From Trichuris trichiura (Eukaryota; Nematoda; Enoplea; Trichinellida; Trichuridae), in contig JBAJFE010000032.1 of NCBI GenBank assembly GCA_037903355.1, positions 186,001 to 250,000 on the forward strand: DNA of 64,000 bases, given 5' to 3'. The notes under the pieces were generated by a model. The model worked only from the letters and a program-made list of their open reading frames with translations, made no database searches and was not told where the DNA came from. The position numbers and the translations under genes were made by a program. Below, piece by piece: positions 23,198 through 33,864 of this stretch; position 1 is the first letter of the stretch, and the number at the start of each line of letters is the position of its first letter.

Positions 23198-25071
23198 CGG
23201 TCTAAAGTTGTAAATATGATTTTTGGCAGCGAATGCCATCTACCGTTTCCGAGCATTCGAAATTTGATAACATTCGAGACAATATTCCGACAACATCTTC
23301 AAACCCTTACAGGAATATTCCACAAAGAACTCCTAGGTCACAGCTAAATTCAGCGATAACAAATCTGAGCTCATTCCCTCTAAGTGAAAATGAGAAGCAT
23401 ATATTAGAAAAAAGGACTTAACTTCGTCCCAACACCAAAACAACCACCACTTCTCGACATCATTGCCTCAGTTGAAGACAGCCTATCTACGTCGGACACA
23501 CAAAAGGCCACACAAATCAAGAGTAATTTATCTACATTGATCCTAGGCCACCACTTCACTGCCACTTCGAACATAAGCCGATATGAAATAAACAGCTTAT
23601 ATAAACTTAGAAAACAACCCAACAGAATTATAACCAAAGCAGATAAAGGGAATAGAATCGTCTTACTTGACAGAAGCACTTACATCGAAAAGTTGACAGC
23701 TATCTTGAACACTAGCAATTATACCCCCCTACCAACCGACCCTACAGAGGTTTCCCAAAAAAATCTCTGATCTCTTCTCATTACATATGCCACAGAAACC
23801 AAAGAACCTGCTATCACCAAAATGACAACATATCTTAAGTTTGCATCGAACTTCAGACCCCTCGAGCTCTATGGTCTCCCAAAAGTACACAAACCAGATA
23901 TCCCGCTGAGACCGATAGTCTCCACAATTAACAGCATCACCACTGAACTCAGTAGATACTTAAGTAAGATCATCAAACCTCTAACAGGCAAGGAACCATC
24001 CTTTGTCAAAAACAGCAAAACGCTCGTCAACGAAATAAGAAACTATTGTTTGGAACCCGACGAGATTTTAGTCAGCTATGATGTAAAAGACTTATTTCCC
24101 AGCATCCCAATATCAGACACCCTAGAGACCTTACACAATCTCCTCCACACGAACACAAATCTATCCAACATAACTAAATTAAATCCCTTTCACATTGTCA
24201 AACTGGTTTCGTTTCGCATGCAAGAAGGCAATTACTTCACTTTTGATAACAACTTCTATAAACAATCTAACGGAGTACCTATGGGCAGCCCCTTATCCCC
24301 TGTATTAGCAGAAATTTTTATGGAAAACTTTGAAAGAAAAATGTTCAGAACTATAGACAGACACATAGCTCCACGCCTTTTTAAAAGATACGTAGACGAC
24401 ATCTTTGCCATTACAAAAGCTGGATAAGATGAACAATTTTTACAATTCCTCAACAACGTCCGTCCTAACCAAATAGTCTTCCCAATGGAAAAAGAAGATG
24501 ACAAAACCCTACCCTTTCTAGACGCCTTAATTATTCGCTCAAGCGAAGGCCTTAAAACCAGAGTGTATAGAAAACCCAAGCACACAGATCAGTCCCTTAA
24601 TTTTTCATCACACCACCCACGATCAATAATGCGTGATATCCTCTCCGGAATGATAGACAGAGCATTCAATTTATGCAGTCCCGAACGTCTGCAACCAGAA
24701 ATTAACTACCGTATATTACCACGCATAAGAACTCCCCCCTGCGTTAGCGAAGGATGGTAATGATTGGCCCAGCAACGATGACGCTCATTGCGCAAGTCTA
24801 GATCAATTCTGATTAGTCAGTTTTCCGTGAATCCTTATCAGCCATTCAATTGAAACTGTCTTGCCTGAAGTGCAACGCAGAAACTGATCAGCTGCCGCTT
24901 AGCGCGCGTTGTAGAGCAATGCGTAGGCTACGAGAAATGAATTGTGTTGAATAGGTTTATTGGACGTCTATTACAACTGTTGCATGTAAAACACGAATGA
25001 ACAGATTGTAGAAGCGGAAAGAAAGGATACATGACGTCGAAAACATTAAGTGCAATGCCAAAACGGTAAAG

Positions 25072-25368
25072 CTAACAGTGCTCTTGGTCACTGTTTGGCA
25101 TTTGGTCGTCCTCTGTGTCTTCCAACAGGGCAGAAATGGAGCACTTTTGGAAAGACTTTATAACAGTTTCCGTTTTTACTTTGCTCCACGCCTTTATAAC
25201 GAACTGGCACAGCAAGCTGAGCGATGGAGCTCGCATTCGTCCGCTGGCTGTGTACGTCTTCTGCCCGTTCGCCATCCATTCTTTCCACTCTTCTCGCATG
25301 TAGTCTTTAAAGGGCTTATTAATGCAGACGTCCAGTGGCTGTATAGCTTTTCCTTTTTCATCGCTCAC
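25072..25368 (-). pseudogene. Pogo/Tigger-type transposase C-terminal fragment, left arm
   Basis: A 98-residue ORF contains QPLDVCINKPFKDYMREEW, the last catalytic Asp region of pogo-family DDE transposases (jerky/POGK type), and ends with an acidic tail. No N-terminal DNA-binding or first catalytic block is present nearby. This family differs from the Tigger at 28775. It is almost identical to the copy at 26575. Confidence 0.75.
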
Positions 25369-26574
25369 GTGCAGAATGCAATAAGTAAAACTGAAAAATT
25401 CTTTCGTTAAGGAAACTTATTCTTCCTTAGTCACATGGTTTTTTTAGTTGCTACTGAGATCGTGATACAAAGCGACGCGCGATACGCGGAGACAAATTTA
25501 GACGAAAATGAGGAAAGCAAGTGTGTTCAAACTGTCCCACTACGCCACCGTTACGTACGAACTAACGAAGCACAGTCGTCAGTAGAAGCAACTTCATCCC
25601 ACTTTAAGTGCCAAAAGTTAGGTAGCAACGCCTAATTTTTACAAGCACAAAGCGAACGGAGACGTAAACTGTTCAACAGTTCGGCGAAAGAACAACACAT
25701 TTCATTTTCATTGGTTACTATCATCTAACATGCCGCGTTACTCTTGTCTGTCTGAGGCAGCAAAGGATGGGAAATCACAGCTCCTTGAAGTTTAATGATA
25801 ACACGGCTTGACCTCTATCGATGATATCTGTAAGCTCAATCGACGACGGCTGCACGCTCAGTCGGTGGGTGCTCCTGCAGCTGTAAGTATGCGCAATGGC
25901 TGTTGAAGTTTCATGATAACGCTGCTTGACCTTTATCGAGGATGACTAAAAGCTCGGTTCTGAGCGGGCGCACAGTTCTCATCGATTCAGCTAACAATTA
26001 TCATTGATATAGGTCAAGCAGCGTTATCATCAAACTTCAACAGCCATTGCGCATACTTACAGGTGCAGGAGCACCCACTGACTGAGCGTGAAGCCGTCAT
26101 CGGTTGAGCTTACAGATATCATCGATAGAGGTCACGCCGTGTTATCATCAAACTTCAAGGAGCTGTGATTTCCCATCCTTTGCTGCATCAGACAGACATG
26201 AATAACGTGACATGTTAGCTGATAGTAACCAAAGAGGATGAAATGTGTTGTTCTTTCGCCGAACTGTTGAACAGTTTACATCTCCGTTCGCTTTGCGCTT
26301 GTAAAAATTAGGCGGTGCTACCTAAGCTTTGGCACTTAAAGTGGGATGAAGTTGCTTCTACGGACGACTGTGCTTCGTTGGCTCAAACCTAACAGTGGTG
26401 TACTGGGACAGTTTGAACACACTTGCTTTCCTCATTTTCGTCTAAATTTGTCTCCGCGTATCGCGCGTCACATTGTATCACTCTCTCAGTAGCAACTGAA
26501 AAAACCATGTGACTAAGGAAGAATAAGTTTCCTTAACGAAAGAATTTTTCAGTTTTACTTATTGCATTCCGCAC

Positions 26575-26871
26575 GTGAGCGATGAAAAAGGAAAAGCTAT
26601 GCAGCCACTGGACGTCTGCATTAATAAGCCCTTTAAAGACTACATGCGAGAAGAGTGGAAAGAATGGATGACGAACGGGCAGAAGACGTACACAGCCAGC
26701 GGACGAATGCGAGTTCCATCGCTCAGCTTGCTGTGCCAGTTCGTTATAAAGGCGTGGAGCAAAGTAAAAACGGAAACTGTTATAAAGTCTTTCCAAAAGT
26801 GCTCCATTTCTGCCCTGTTGGAAGACACAGAGGACGACCACATGCCAAACAGTGACCAAGAGCACTGTTAG
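26575..26871 (+). pseudogene. Pogo/Tigger-type transposase C-terminal fragment, right arm
   Basis: This is the inverted copy of the left-arm ORF, differing at only a few residues (for example MQPLDV for IQPLDV). Both copies being open despite lacking the rest of the transposase indicates recent formation of the palindrome. Confidence 0.75.
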
Positions 26872-28418
26872 CTTTACCGTTTTGGCACTGCACTTAATGT
26901 TTTCGGCGTCATGTATCCTTTCTTTCCGCTTCTACAATCTGTTCATTCGTGTTTTACATGCAACAGTTGTAATAGACGTCCAATAAACCTATTCAACACA
27001 ATTCATTTCTCGTAGCCTACGCAATGCTCTACAACGCGCGCTAAGCAGCAGCTGATCAGTTTTTGCGCTGCACTTCAGGCAAGACAGTTTCAATTGAATG
27101 GCTGATTAGCATTCACGGAAAACTGACTAATCAGAATTGATCTAGACTTGAGCAATGAACGTCATTGTTGCTGGGCCAATCATTACCATCCTTTGCTAAC
27201 GCAGGGGGGAGTTCTTATGCGTGGTAACATACGGTACATTAGAAAAATCTTCTACAAAAACGGTTATCCTAAATCCTTTATCAACCAAGTGTTCAACCAC
27301 AAGCTTCGCACACGTGAGTCTCCAGAGCAAAACACTCCGCACGACACTTGTCTGGTTATTCCTTATGTGGCAGGTTTAGGCGAAAAGATTGTCCAATTAG
27401 GAAAAAGATTAGGCTTCAGAGTCTTTTTCAAAAGTTCGCCCAACCTCAGGGCAATTCTTCGCACAGACAAAACTAAAATCCCCGCAAACAAAAAGACAGG
27501 ATTAATATACGCGGTTGAATGTACTTGCTCAGGGATTTATATTGGTGAAACGGGAAACACCCTGGAGCATAGATTCAATGAACACATAAAAAAAACTCAC
27601 AAGTTACAATAACGCGAAAGCCATACTTGACAATGGCACCAATCTAACCACACAACGAGGCAGACCAATCGTGGACCCAAAAATTACAATGGAAAAGCCA
27701 AACAAGCTTCTGCTGTAGTGGAACACGCGACGCAATGCACGCAACCACTCCAACCAAAAGTTTTATGTTACGAAAACAATTTACGGTTAAGAAGAATTAA
27801 AGAAGCACTATACATTAGACACAATACGACTTACAACCGCGATCAAGGAGTGGACATAAGTGGGAATTGGACAAATATTGTGACGCGGTATAATTGTTGC
27901 TCTCTCACCAGATGAAAATACAAAAACCGGGAAGGAAGAAAAAAACAAATAATTAGAACAAATAGAAATGGATTAAACTGAAATACAGTAGAGCCTCAGA
28001 AGTTGACCACCTCTCTATGTCGACCACCTCCTGAGTTGACCGAATTTTGACCAGTTGGTTGGTCAGCACGTTAATAAGCGCAAAGACAACTCCTATACAT
28101 CGACCACCGCACGTGGGGAGTTCACTGCTTTAGCCGTGAACTGGTATATGCACGCAATGCTAACTTGCACTCTGTAAATTGGCCACTTCAGTTTGCTCTG
28201 TGTCAGTCGCTAGCAGCTGCTAACCATCATTGCCTCAATGTGATGTTACTCAACGTAGCAAAGTTTTCCATTAGCCTACATTGGAGATTCCTGATTACAG
28301 AACCGATTCCGTCGCTTTGACGATGCTTCTTTTATGCTTGCCGGCACAGCTTGCGCGTTTCCTCAAGTACATAAGCTCCCACCTACGCGTTGGCAGCATT
28401 CGCCCATTGAAGGAAATA

Positions 28419-28604
28419 CAGTAGAACCTCTGAAGTTGACCACCTCTCTATGTCGACCACCTCCCTAAGTTGACCGAATTTTGACTACTCGGTTGGTCCG
28501 CAAGTTAATAATATAATATACCCACAGCGTCCTATGTTGAACACCCCCTATGTTGACCAGTCTTCCCCGGTCCCTTGGGTGGTCAACTTATGGAGGTTCT
28601 ACTG
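28419..28604. mobile_element. 186-bp MITE nested in the Tigger
   Basis: It has the same terminal repeats as the Tigger (CAGTAGAACCTCTGAAGTTG at left, GGAGGTTCTACTG at right) and a TA duplication at 28417 and 28605. The decayed Tigger at 6195-6205 is continuous across the same point with one TA. It is therefore a non-autonomous relative that jumped into its own family member. Confidence 0.92.
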
Positions 28605-28774
28605 TATGACAAATCGAGCCTACTTGAACTCGTTCGCGTCGAGCTCAGTTCTATTCATTCGCTTTGCTATAGGTGTGCGGCAAATTTCCTTAACGTGTCT
28701 TCGCGACTAAAGATAGCCCGACTTACGCAGTAATAGACGCAGTAGTAGCTACCAAGCTGGTTGCAGTTTGCATT

Positions 28775-30307
28775 ATGGCCAAACGGAAAGAATCGAGAGA
28801 GTTGGCACTGAAGGAAAAAGTGGATCTTATCCGCTTTCTCGAAACTAACAGTCAAAGGAAGACAGCAGAACGGTTTCATGTGAGCAAGACTACCGTTGGC
28901 AACATCCAGAGACGTAAACGTGAGTACTTGGAAAGATATGAGAAGGAAAGCGGAGACGCGCAGCGAAGAAAAAGGAGAACCTCCCTGGACCAAGTCAATG
29001 AAGCAGCGTTACATTGGTTTAAGCAAATGAGAGCAGCTAATGCACGCATCTCTGGCCCAATGATCCAGGAAATTGCTAGAAAATTCGCCGTGGAATTCGG
29101 TTTCACAGGTTTCCAAGCATCAAACGGTTGGCTGGCAAAGTTCAAGCTCCGTTATCAGATTTCTCAGAAAATCTTATGCGGCGAATCTAGCGAAGTTCCC
29201 GTCGAGGTCTTGGAAGACTTCATCTTGAAATTTCGTCATTTCGCCAGTGGCTTTAAGGAAGAAGACATATTCAATGCTGATGAATGCGGCTTGTTCTTCA
29301 AAGCTATGCCTGATAGAAGTCTTGTACTAAAAGGCGATAAATGCAAAAGCGGGAAGCTCTCCAAAGAACGCTTCACTGTGCTTCTTTGCGCTAGCGCAAC
29401 TGGGGAGAAGTTGAAGCCATTGGTCATTGGTAAGTCAACGAAACCCCGAGCTTTTAAGAACTTGAAGCCTGATGACCTCCCTGCCACTTGGAGATCAAAT
29501 AAATCCGCCTGGATGACAGCCGCCATATTCGAACAGTGGGTAAGAAGTGTCGACGGACAGATGAAGCGAATGAAACGTTCCATCTTATTGGTAGTAGACA
29601 ACTGCCCGAGCCATCCCCACGTGAAAGACCTCACAAATATCACGTTAAAATTCCTGCCCCCAAACACTACCTCAAAGACCCAGCCTTTAGATCAAGGAGT
29701 AATTAAGACATTTAAGGCGAAATACCGGACCCAGCTTCTGCGGTGGATCGTTGGTATAGCAGAACACACCAACTCATTTGCGGGGGCGACTACGATTGCT
29801 GCGTCCATTAATGCTTTGGACGCTGTACTTTGGATCAATTCTTCCTGGAATAAGGTTCAACCTGAGGCAATACGGAAATTCTTCAGGAGAGCCGGATTCG
29901 TCAGAGATGAAAAGGATCATGTCGAGCTCCGGCCTGATAGTCCCACTGCCGAAGTAGAGATTGAAGGAGTAAACTTCGAACATTTCGTTTCAATGGATGA
30001 TGAATTGGCCACTTCTACCGAACCCGACCCACAAACAATCTTTCAGTCTATACTAGCCGAAGCAGGACTGAGCCCAGAAGACGACGTAGAGGAGGAAAGT
30101 GAAAATGAAACGGAAATAGTACAGAAGCTGAAGGAAGAGGACGTCGGGCGCGTGTTAGCGCAGCTGAAGTGTTTTGCTGCTGAAAAATGTCCAAAGATGC
30201 TGAGCGCGGTAGCTATCGCGGAGACCGCCCTTGGTGCTTATGTTTGCAGTAAGAAGAAGCACAAGACTAGAATTGATACCTTTTTCAGCAAGCATTGTAG
30301 CCCCTAA
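28775..30307 (+). CDS. Tigger-family transposase, apparently intact
   Basis: A 510-residue uninterrupted ORF. Residues about 10-60 form a CENP-B-type helix-turn-helix (KEKVDLIRFLETNSQRKTAE...SKTTVGNIQ). A second CENP-B/HTH domain covers about 70-140 (ISGPMIQEIARKFAVEFG). The DDE core shows Asp in NADECGLFF, Asp in LLVVDNCPSHP and Asp in QPLDQGVIKTFKAKYR. The C-terminus is acidic, then basic. The catalytic triad is complete, the ORF has no disruption and TIRs plus TA duplication are present, so the copy may be, or recently have been, autonomous. It is expected to cut and paste its own element in the nucleus. Confidence 0.93.
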   Translation: MAKRKESRELALKEKVDLIRFLETNSQRKTAERFHVSKTTVGNIQRRKREYLERYEKESGDAQRRKRRTSLDQVNEAALHWFKQMRAANARISGPMIQEIARKFAVEFGFTGFQASNGWLAKFKLRYQISQKILCGESSEVPVEVLEDFILKFRHFASGFKEEDIFNADECGLFFKAMPDRSLVLKGDKCKSGKLSKERFTVLLCASATGEKLKPLVIGKSTKPRAFKNLKPDDLPATWRSNKSAWMTAAIFEQWVRSVDGQMKRMKRSILLVVDNCPSHPHVKDLTNITLKFLPPNTTSKTQPLDQGVIKTFKAKYRTQLLRWIVGIAEHTNSFAGATTIAASINALDAVLWINSSWNKVQPEAIRKFFRRAGFVRDEKDHVELRPDSPTAEVEIEGVNFEHFVSMDDELATSTEPDPQTIFQSILAEAGLSPEDDVEEESENETEIVQKLKEEDVGRVLAQLKCFAAEKCPKMLSAVAIAETALGAYVCSKKKHKTRIDTFFSKHCSP

Positions 30308-30802
30308 AAAGCTTATGCATGTTTTTACAGTGTTATTTTTATGCATCTCAGCGTTTAATATACCTCCAATTGATGCTCTGCAATAGAATAAAACGCATAC
30401 AGATGCTAATCTGTACAGCCGAGCCAGTTATACCCACAGTTCCAATATATTGACCACCTCCTATGTTGACCAGTTTTCTCCGATCCCTTGGGTGGTCAAC
30501 TTAGGAGGTTCTACTGTATATATGAAACAAAGAAAGAAAGAGAAAAAGGAAAAAGAAGAAAGAAAGAAAAAGAAAAAATGAATGCAATATGAAAAAACAG
30601 CGATTCAACAACAAAGAAGAATGTTTGAAACAACCAACGAAGACAAAATCTAGAAACCATACGGAACAAGAAAAAGAATTGCGCTGACAGACTCAAATGC
30701 AAGAACCTACCAACGGAAAACTTTAAAAAATGCCCGCTTTAAGATCCTCGGAAACGATAGATGGCACTCGCTGCCAAAAATCATATTTACAACTTTAGAC
30801 GG

Positions 30803-30832
30803 CTGATGACGGGTCTCGAATGATTCGAAAGC
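30803..30832 (+). ncRNA. Hammerhead-like motif in right terminus of PLE-A
   Basis: This is the sense copy of the motif at 23168-23197. Stem II here is GGGTC/GATTC, so two G-C pairs have become G-U and pairing is kept. CTGATGA and GAAA are conserved. Stem III is weak. Confidence 0.4.
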
Positions 30833-30909
30833 TCCGGAATATCTTTTATATATACATAAAGGGGAACCGATCCGTAATAAAGTTTTTTCATTATGAAAAT
30901 GTACCTGCA

Positions 30910-31296
30910 CTTACTTTTCGCAACGTACGCACTTAACACTTCGTTTGAAAATGTTTGCTTTTGTAACCTGACGAAATTGCAAACGCACCTCCTCGGCCGT
31001 TTGATCAAACAAGCGTTGAGAATTGAAGAACAAAACAAACAGTACGCGACAAGACGACGATGGAAAAGACGTCATTTGCATACAAAAGAAATTTAATTGC
31101 AAAGCTTACTTTGAAAACTTGCGTTTGCGTCACGGCTCATTTTCAGCCCAGTTGGAAAGCTTTAGCTCGCAAAAAGAAACGGCCAATTTTTTTTTTAAAG
31201 GCACTATTGCGTCAATGCAATGCTTGACGTAGTCGCGCGAGCAGTTAGGGATATTCGCTTTTTATCTGAAAGAACCGCGCTTGGTCAATAGATAAT
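30910..31296. other. Right flank of PLE-A, no gene recognised
   Basis: The first about 60 bases resemble 22629-22687 on the left side of the element (GTTTGAAAATGTTTGCTTTTG in both). Short overlapping ORFs on both strands show no domain. Confidence 0.4.
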
Positions 31297-32610
31297 TTAG
31301 CGAGCTGATAGAAAACAAACCCTTTTCGCAGGTACCGGCGAGTCGGGAAGAGCGGCGCTGCCGGCCGAGGTTTGAGCAACTTTTAAACGCTTTTCCTTCT
31401 TACGACTCACAGTTAATGGCACGTCCGCACCGTGTTGGAGGCCGTTGGTTAATGTTAACGAGCGGGCCACTTTATCGGATACTTTTGAACCTCCATTGAA
31501 CCTGCATTCCGGAGCATTCTTGCCGTAGGAACGGTCGGAGGAAGAAGAAGGACTAATCATGCTTGATGCACGTGACCCGCTGCTACTTCCCGGCAGCGAC
31601 GGACTTTTTCCATTCGGGACTTTCGGAAAGGGCAACATAGGAATGGAAAATAAGTTGGACGGATTTTTCTGGTTATTCTTGAGCTGTCTGCAAAGAAGAC
31701 AAATAATCGCAAGCCAAGAAAATGATACGACGATATTTGTACTGAGCTTTCGCGAAAATGTTCACTTTACACCCGTATGGATAAGCGCAACCGTTCGCTT
31801 TTGCGTCCCTATAAGGAAAACAACAGTCGAAAAACGTCTTCGCTTTAAGTGCGCTTACTGTTTGCTTACGGCAACACCATCTAGCATGATATACCTGTGG
31901 TGTGCACGGTAACGGCGCACTCGGAACCATATGGGTTCGCCAGTCCTATAGGAGGTCGCATCTTCGGCGGCAAAGCTAATTCGAGCAGAAACTATGCCAT
32001 ATACTTTGCAAGCCACGTGACTACTCGTTACGAAAGCGACTTTTCCTAAGAAAAATGAAAAAGGTAAAACTGGGCGACGTAGGCTGGTTCGAATGAGGCT
32101 TCAGGCTGAAAGATAGAGTGAACAGACGAATGTACGCTTCACAGAAAGTGAAAGCGGACAGACGACGGACTAGTGCTGACTTTTACCCTTAAGCGGTGTT
32201 TACCTGACAATAGGGCATCGACAGATGGACGAAAGACGTAATATCGAACGCGAACTTTTACGCAAATTCCGGGATCGGAACCGTATACTATGGCTGCGCG
32301 TTGCAACCATTGGACTTTGTCGTAGGCGAGTAATATTCCGCCGGCTCTACAGTACAACTTTAAAGATTGGCACAAGACGAAAAGCTTACTCTTGAAAGTA
32401 CTGATGCATGGAGCGGTCGACGATTTCGTGTATGCTTTGTTTAAGGTTAGCAGTTTGATGCCAGCTGAGTACAAACTCGCGATCCAATTCGCATCGAGTC
32501 ACACCGGAGTTTGGAAGGTTGGCCAATTTTCTTGAAACTTTTACAGCCCGCCGTGAATTACTGCAAAGAGGCAAACATTGCAGCGCCGTTCGGCCAGCAA
32601 AAAGCAACCG
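31297..32610 (-). CDS. Unidentified multi-exon gene (tentative)
   Basis: Several minus-strand open segments look coding and have splice-like ends. They are about 32600-32410 (LPNSGVTRCELDREFVLSW, ends at a GTAAGC), about 32360-32205 (GGILLAYDKVQWLQRAAIVY), about 32000-31860 (EPIWFRVRRYRAHHRYIML, ends SKQ|GTAAGC) and 31638-31297 (Ser-rich, then basic KKEKRLKVAQ, stop at 31297). I do not recognise the family. Exon joins, phases and the start codon are unproven, and the Ser-rich terminal ORF could belong to a different gene. It lies between PLE-A and mitochondrial thioredoxin. Confidence 0.35.
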
Positions 32611-32619
32611 GTCAATTTC

Positions 32620-33033
32620 TACCGTTTAATGCGGCATTCAGCCATGTAAAAACGATGATCTGTCGATGTAGCGATGCAGCCGCGTTAAAATATTCTCTTT
32701 TACCGACAAAATTGCGTGACCGACAACAACAACGACGAAAGACATGAGTAAAACGTTCAACAACCGACAAGGACACTACTGAACAAGCAAACGGTTCTAT
32801 AGCGAACTGGACGTTGGTTACTGTATGGATTTTTAGGTATTAATTTCGTTGCAAAACATATAGCTGCTTGCAAAGTAACTTTTTTGTTTACATTTTTGTG
32901 CGCTTCCCTAAAATTATCAACGAGCCCGCTTGCACCAACACTCGTCTGCGTTACAAACCGAAGGCAAATCCTTTCGGCATTCTGTACTTCAAACCTGAAC
33001 ATCACATTACTGTAATTATAAAGCTTTTGCTCC
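32620..33033. other. Short intergenic stretch upstream of mitochondrial thioredoxin
   Basis: This is the presumed promoter region of the thioredoxin gene and, if real, of the divergent unidentified gene. No motif is claimed. Confidence 0.35.
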
Positions 33034-33646
33034 ATGAACAGATTGCAGAAACCTTTGAACGCCAGCTTGCGGCTCGTTCGTAGCCTGTTCACCCAATTGC
33101 ACTACGCGCCTTTGTCATGCCGTTTGCTAGCGGCGAATCGTTTTTGCCGAACGTCCGTAACTTCCGGCGTGCAGCAGCGTCTTACGCGCCCTTTGTGCAC
33201 GGACCGACCGACCAGTTCATTTTCCATTCAAGACTACGAGGACTTCAAGGAACGTGTGCTAAACTCGGACAGACCAGTCGCCGTCCAATTTCATGCGGAG
33301 TAAGTGGATACTGTAAGTTGCTACGTTCGCATAGGTGCGCGTTTAGCTGGTGCGGACCTTGCAAGCTGTTGGGTCCTCGCCTTGAATCCATCGTCGACAA
33401 CACGGAAGGTGACGTCCTTTTGGCAAGACTAAACGTTGACGATTGCGCCGACCTTGCAATGGAGTACGGTGTAAGTATTTGTTTTTAAAAAAAGATATTC
33501 AAGTTCATTTTGTTTCGTTGCTTTAGGTCCAATCGATTCCAACCGTTCTGGGTTTTCGAGACGGAGAAATTGTTGAAAAAATAGTTGGGGTGGTCGACGA
33601 CGAGACAATAAGAAACTTCGTGGACAAGCTAAGCAGCGACGAGTAG
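33034..33646 (+). CDS. TXN2: Mitochondrial thioredoxin (TXN2-like)
   Basis: Three exons: 33034-33299, 33347-33470 and 33527-33646, with 47- and 56-nt introns. The first exon encodes an Arg/Leu/Ser-rich, acid-free leader typical of a mitochondrial presequence, then the thioredoxin fold starts. The first splice joins HA to DWCGPCK, completing the redox-active WCGPC site and continuing LLGPRLESIVD, close to TXN2 (WCGPCKILGPRLE). The last exon has the cis-Pro in SIPTVLGF and ends FVDKLSSDE. The product reduces disulfides in the mitochondrial matrix and supplies peroxiredoxin 3. The length and presequence favour TXN2 over cytosolic thioredoxin. The 3' end faces that of leucyl-tRNA synthetase, 218 bp away. 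Confidence 0.93.
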
Positions 33647-33864
33647 CCAATGGAACGTTGGCCGTTCCTTTGCACTTTTCTTTGGTTTGTAACCCTTTTC
33701 GCTCCATTGATGTTGCCCACACTCGGCCATACTAGGCCCCCACTTTTGGCCTACGGTTTGCGTTAAGCGCGCATTATTTCCTCAGTTTACATTGCGAAAT
33801 ATGCAAATTATTCGATCACAGTTCGAACGCGTCTTTTAGTTCTTATGTTTACCTTACCAGCGCT

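Larger units (their letters stand above)
24709..27234. mobile_element. 2.5-kb palindromic fold-back DNA element with pogo-like transposase fragments
   Basis: The two arms (24709 to about 25955 and about 25990 to 27234) are near-perfect inverted copies around a spacer of a few tens of bases. Termini are CCGTATRTTACCACGCATAA on both sides, flanked by TA on left (24707) and right (27235). The uninterrupted sequence at 60182-60192 in PLE-D gives the empty site with a single TA. Each arm carries the same 98-residue ORF, so the element holds two opposed copies of one transposase tail. Confidence 0.9.
23540..27612 (+). pseudogene. PLE-A reverse transcriptase/GIY-YIG polyprotein, broken
   Basis: Reverse-transcriptase pieces run through 23537-23770 and 23822-24427: [45 protein letters not shown] and the catalytic [10 protein letters not shown] stop follows the GKEEQ-equivalent site at 24424, and the frame reopens at 24485. 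After the fold-back insertion the frame continues at 27237 with KIFYKNGYPKSFINQVF and the endonuclease motif GLIYAVE...YIGETGNT to 27612. In-frame stops and the insertion make it non-functional. Sister copies are at 52431-54675 (minus) and 59139-60454 (plus). Confidence 0.88.
27986..30516 (+). mobile_element. Complete Tigger/pogo DNA transposon
   Basis: Terminal inverted repeats are CAGTAGAGCCTCAGAAGTTG (left) and its imperfect complement ending GGAGGTTCTACTG (right), flanked by TA at 27984 and 30517. The sister PLE copy near 60925 has the empty site with one TA. The element carries one intact transposase and a 186-bp MITE in its 5' non-coding part. Its insertion splits the PLE-A 3' UTR. Confidence 0.92.
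23072..30900 (+). mobile_element. Penelope-like element A, interrupted by a fold-back element and a Tigger
   Basis: The left end (about 23072-23240) and right end (about 30760-30900) are inverted copies of each other: TTTCATAATG...CTTTATTACGG on the left, CCGTAATAAAG...TTTCATTATG on the right. Inside are N-terminal, reverse-transcriptase and GIY-YIG coding remnants in the plus direction, split by insertions at 24709-27234 and 27986-30516, then an A/G-rich 3' UTR at about 30520-30700. The 9-bp target duplication is at 23063 and 30901. The element itself would be about 2.8 kb without the insertions. Confidence 0.8.
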
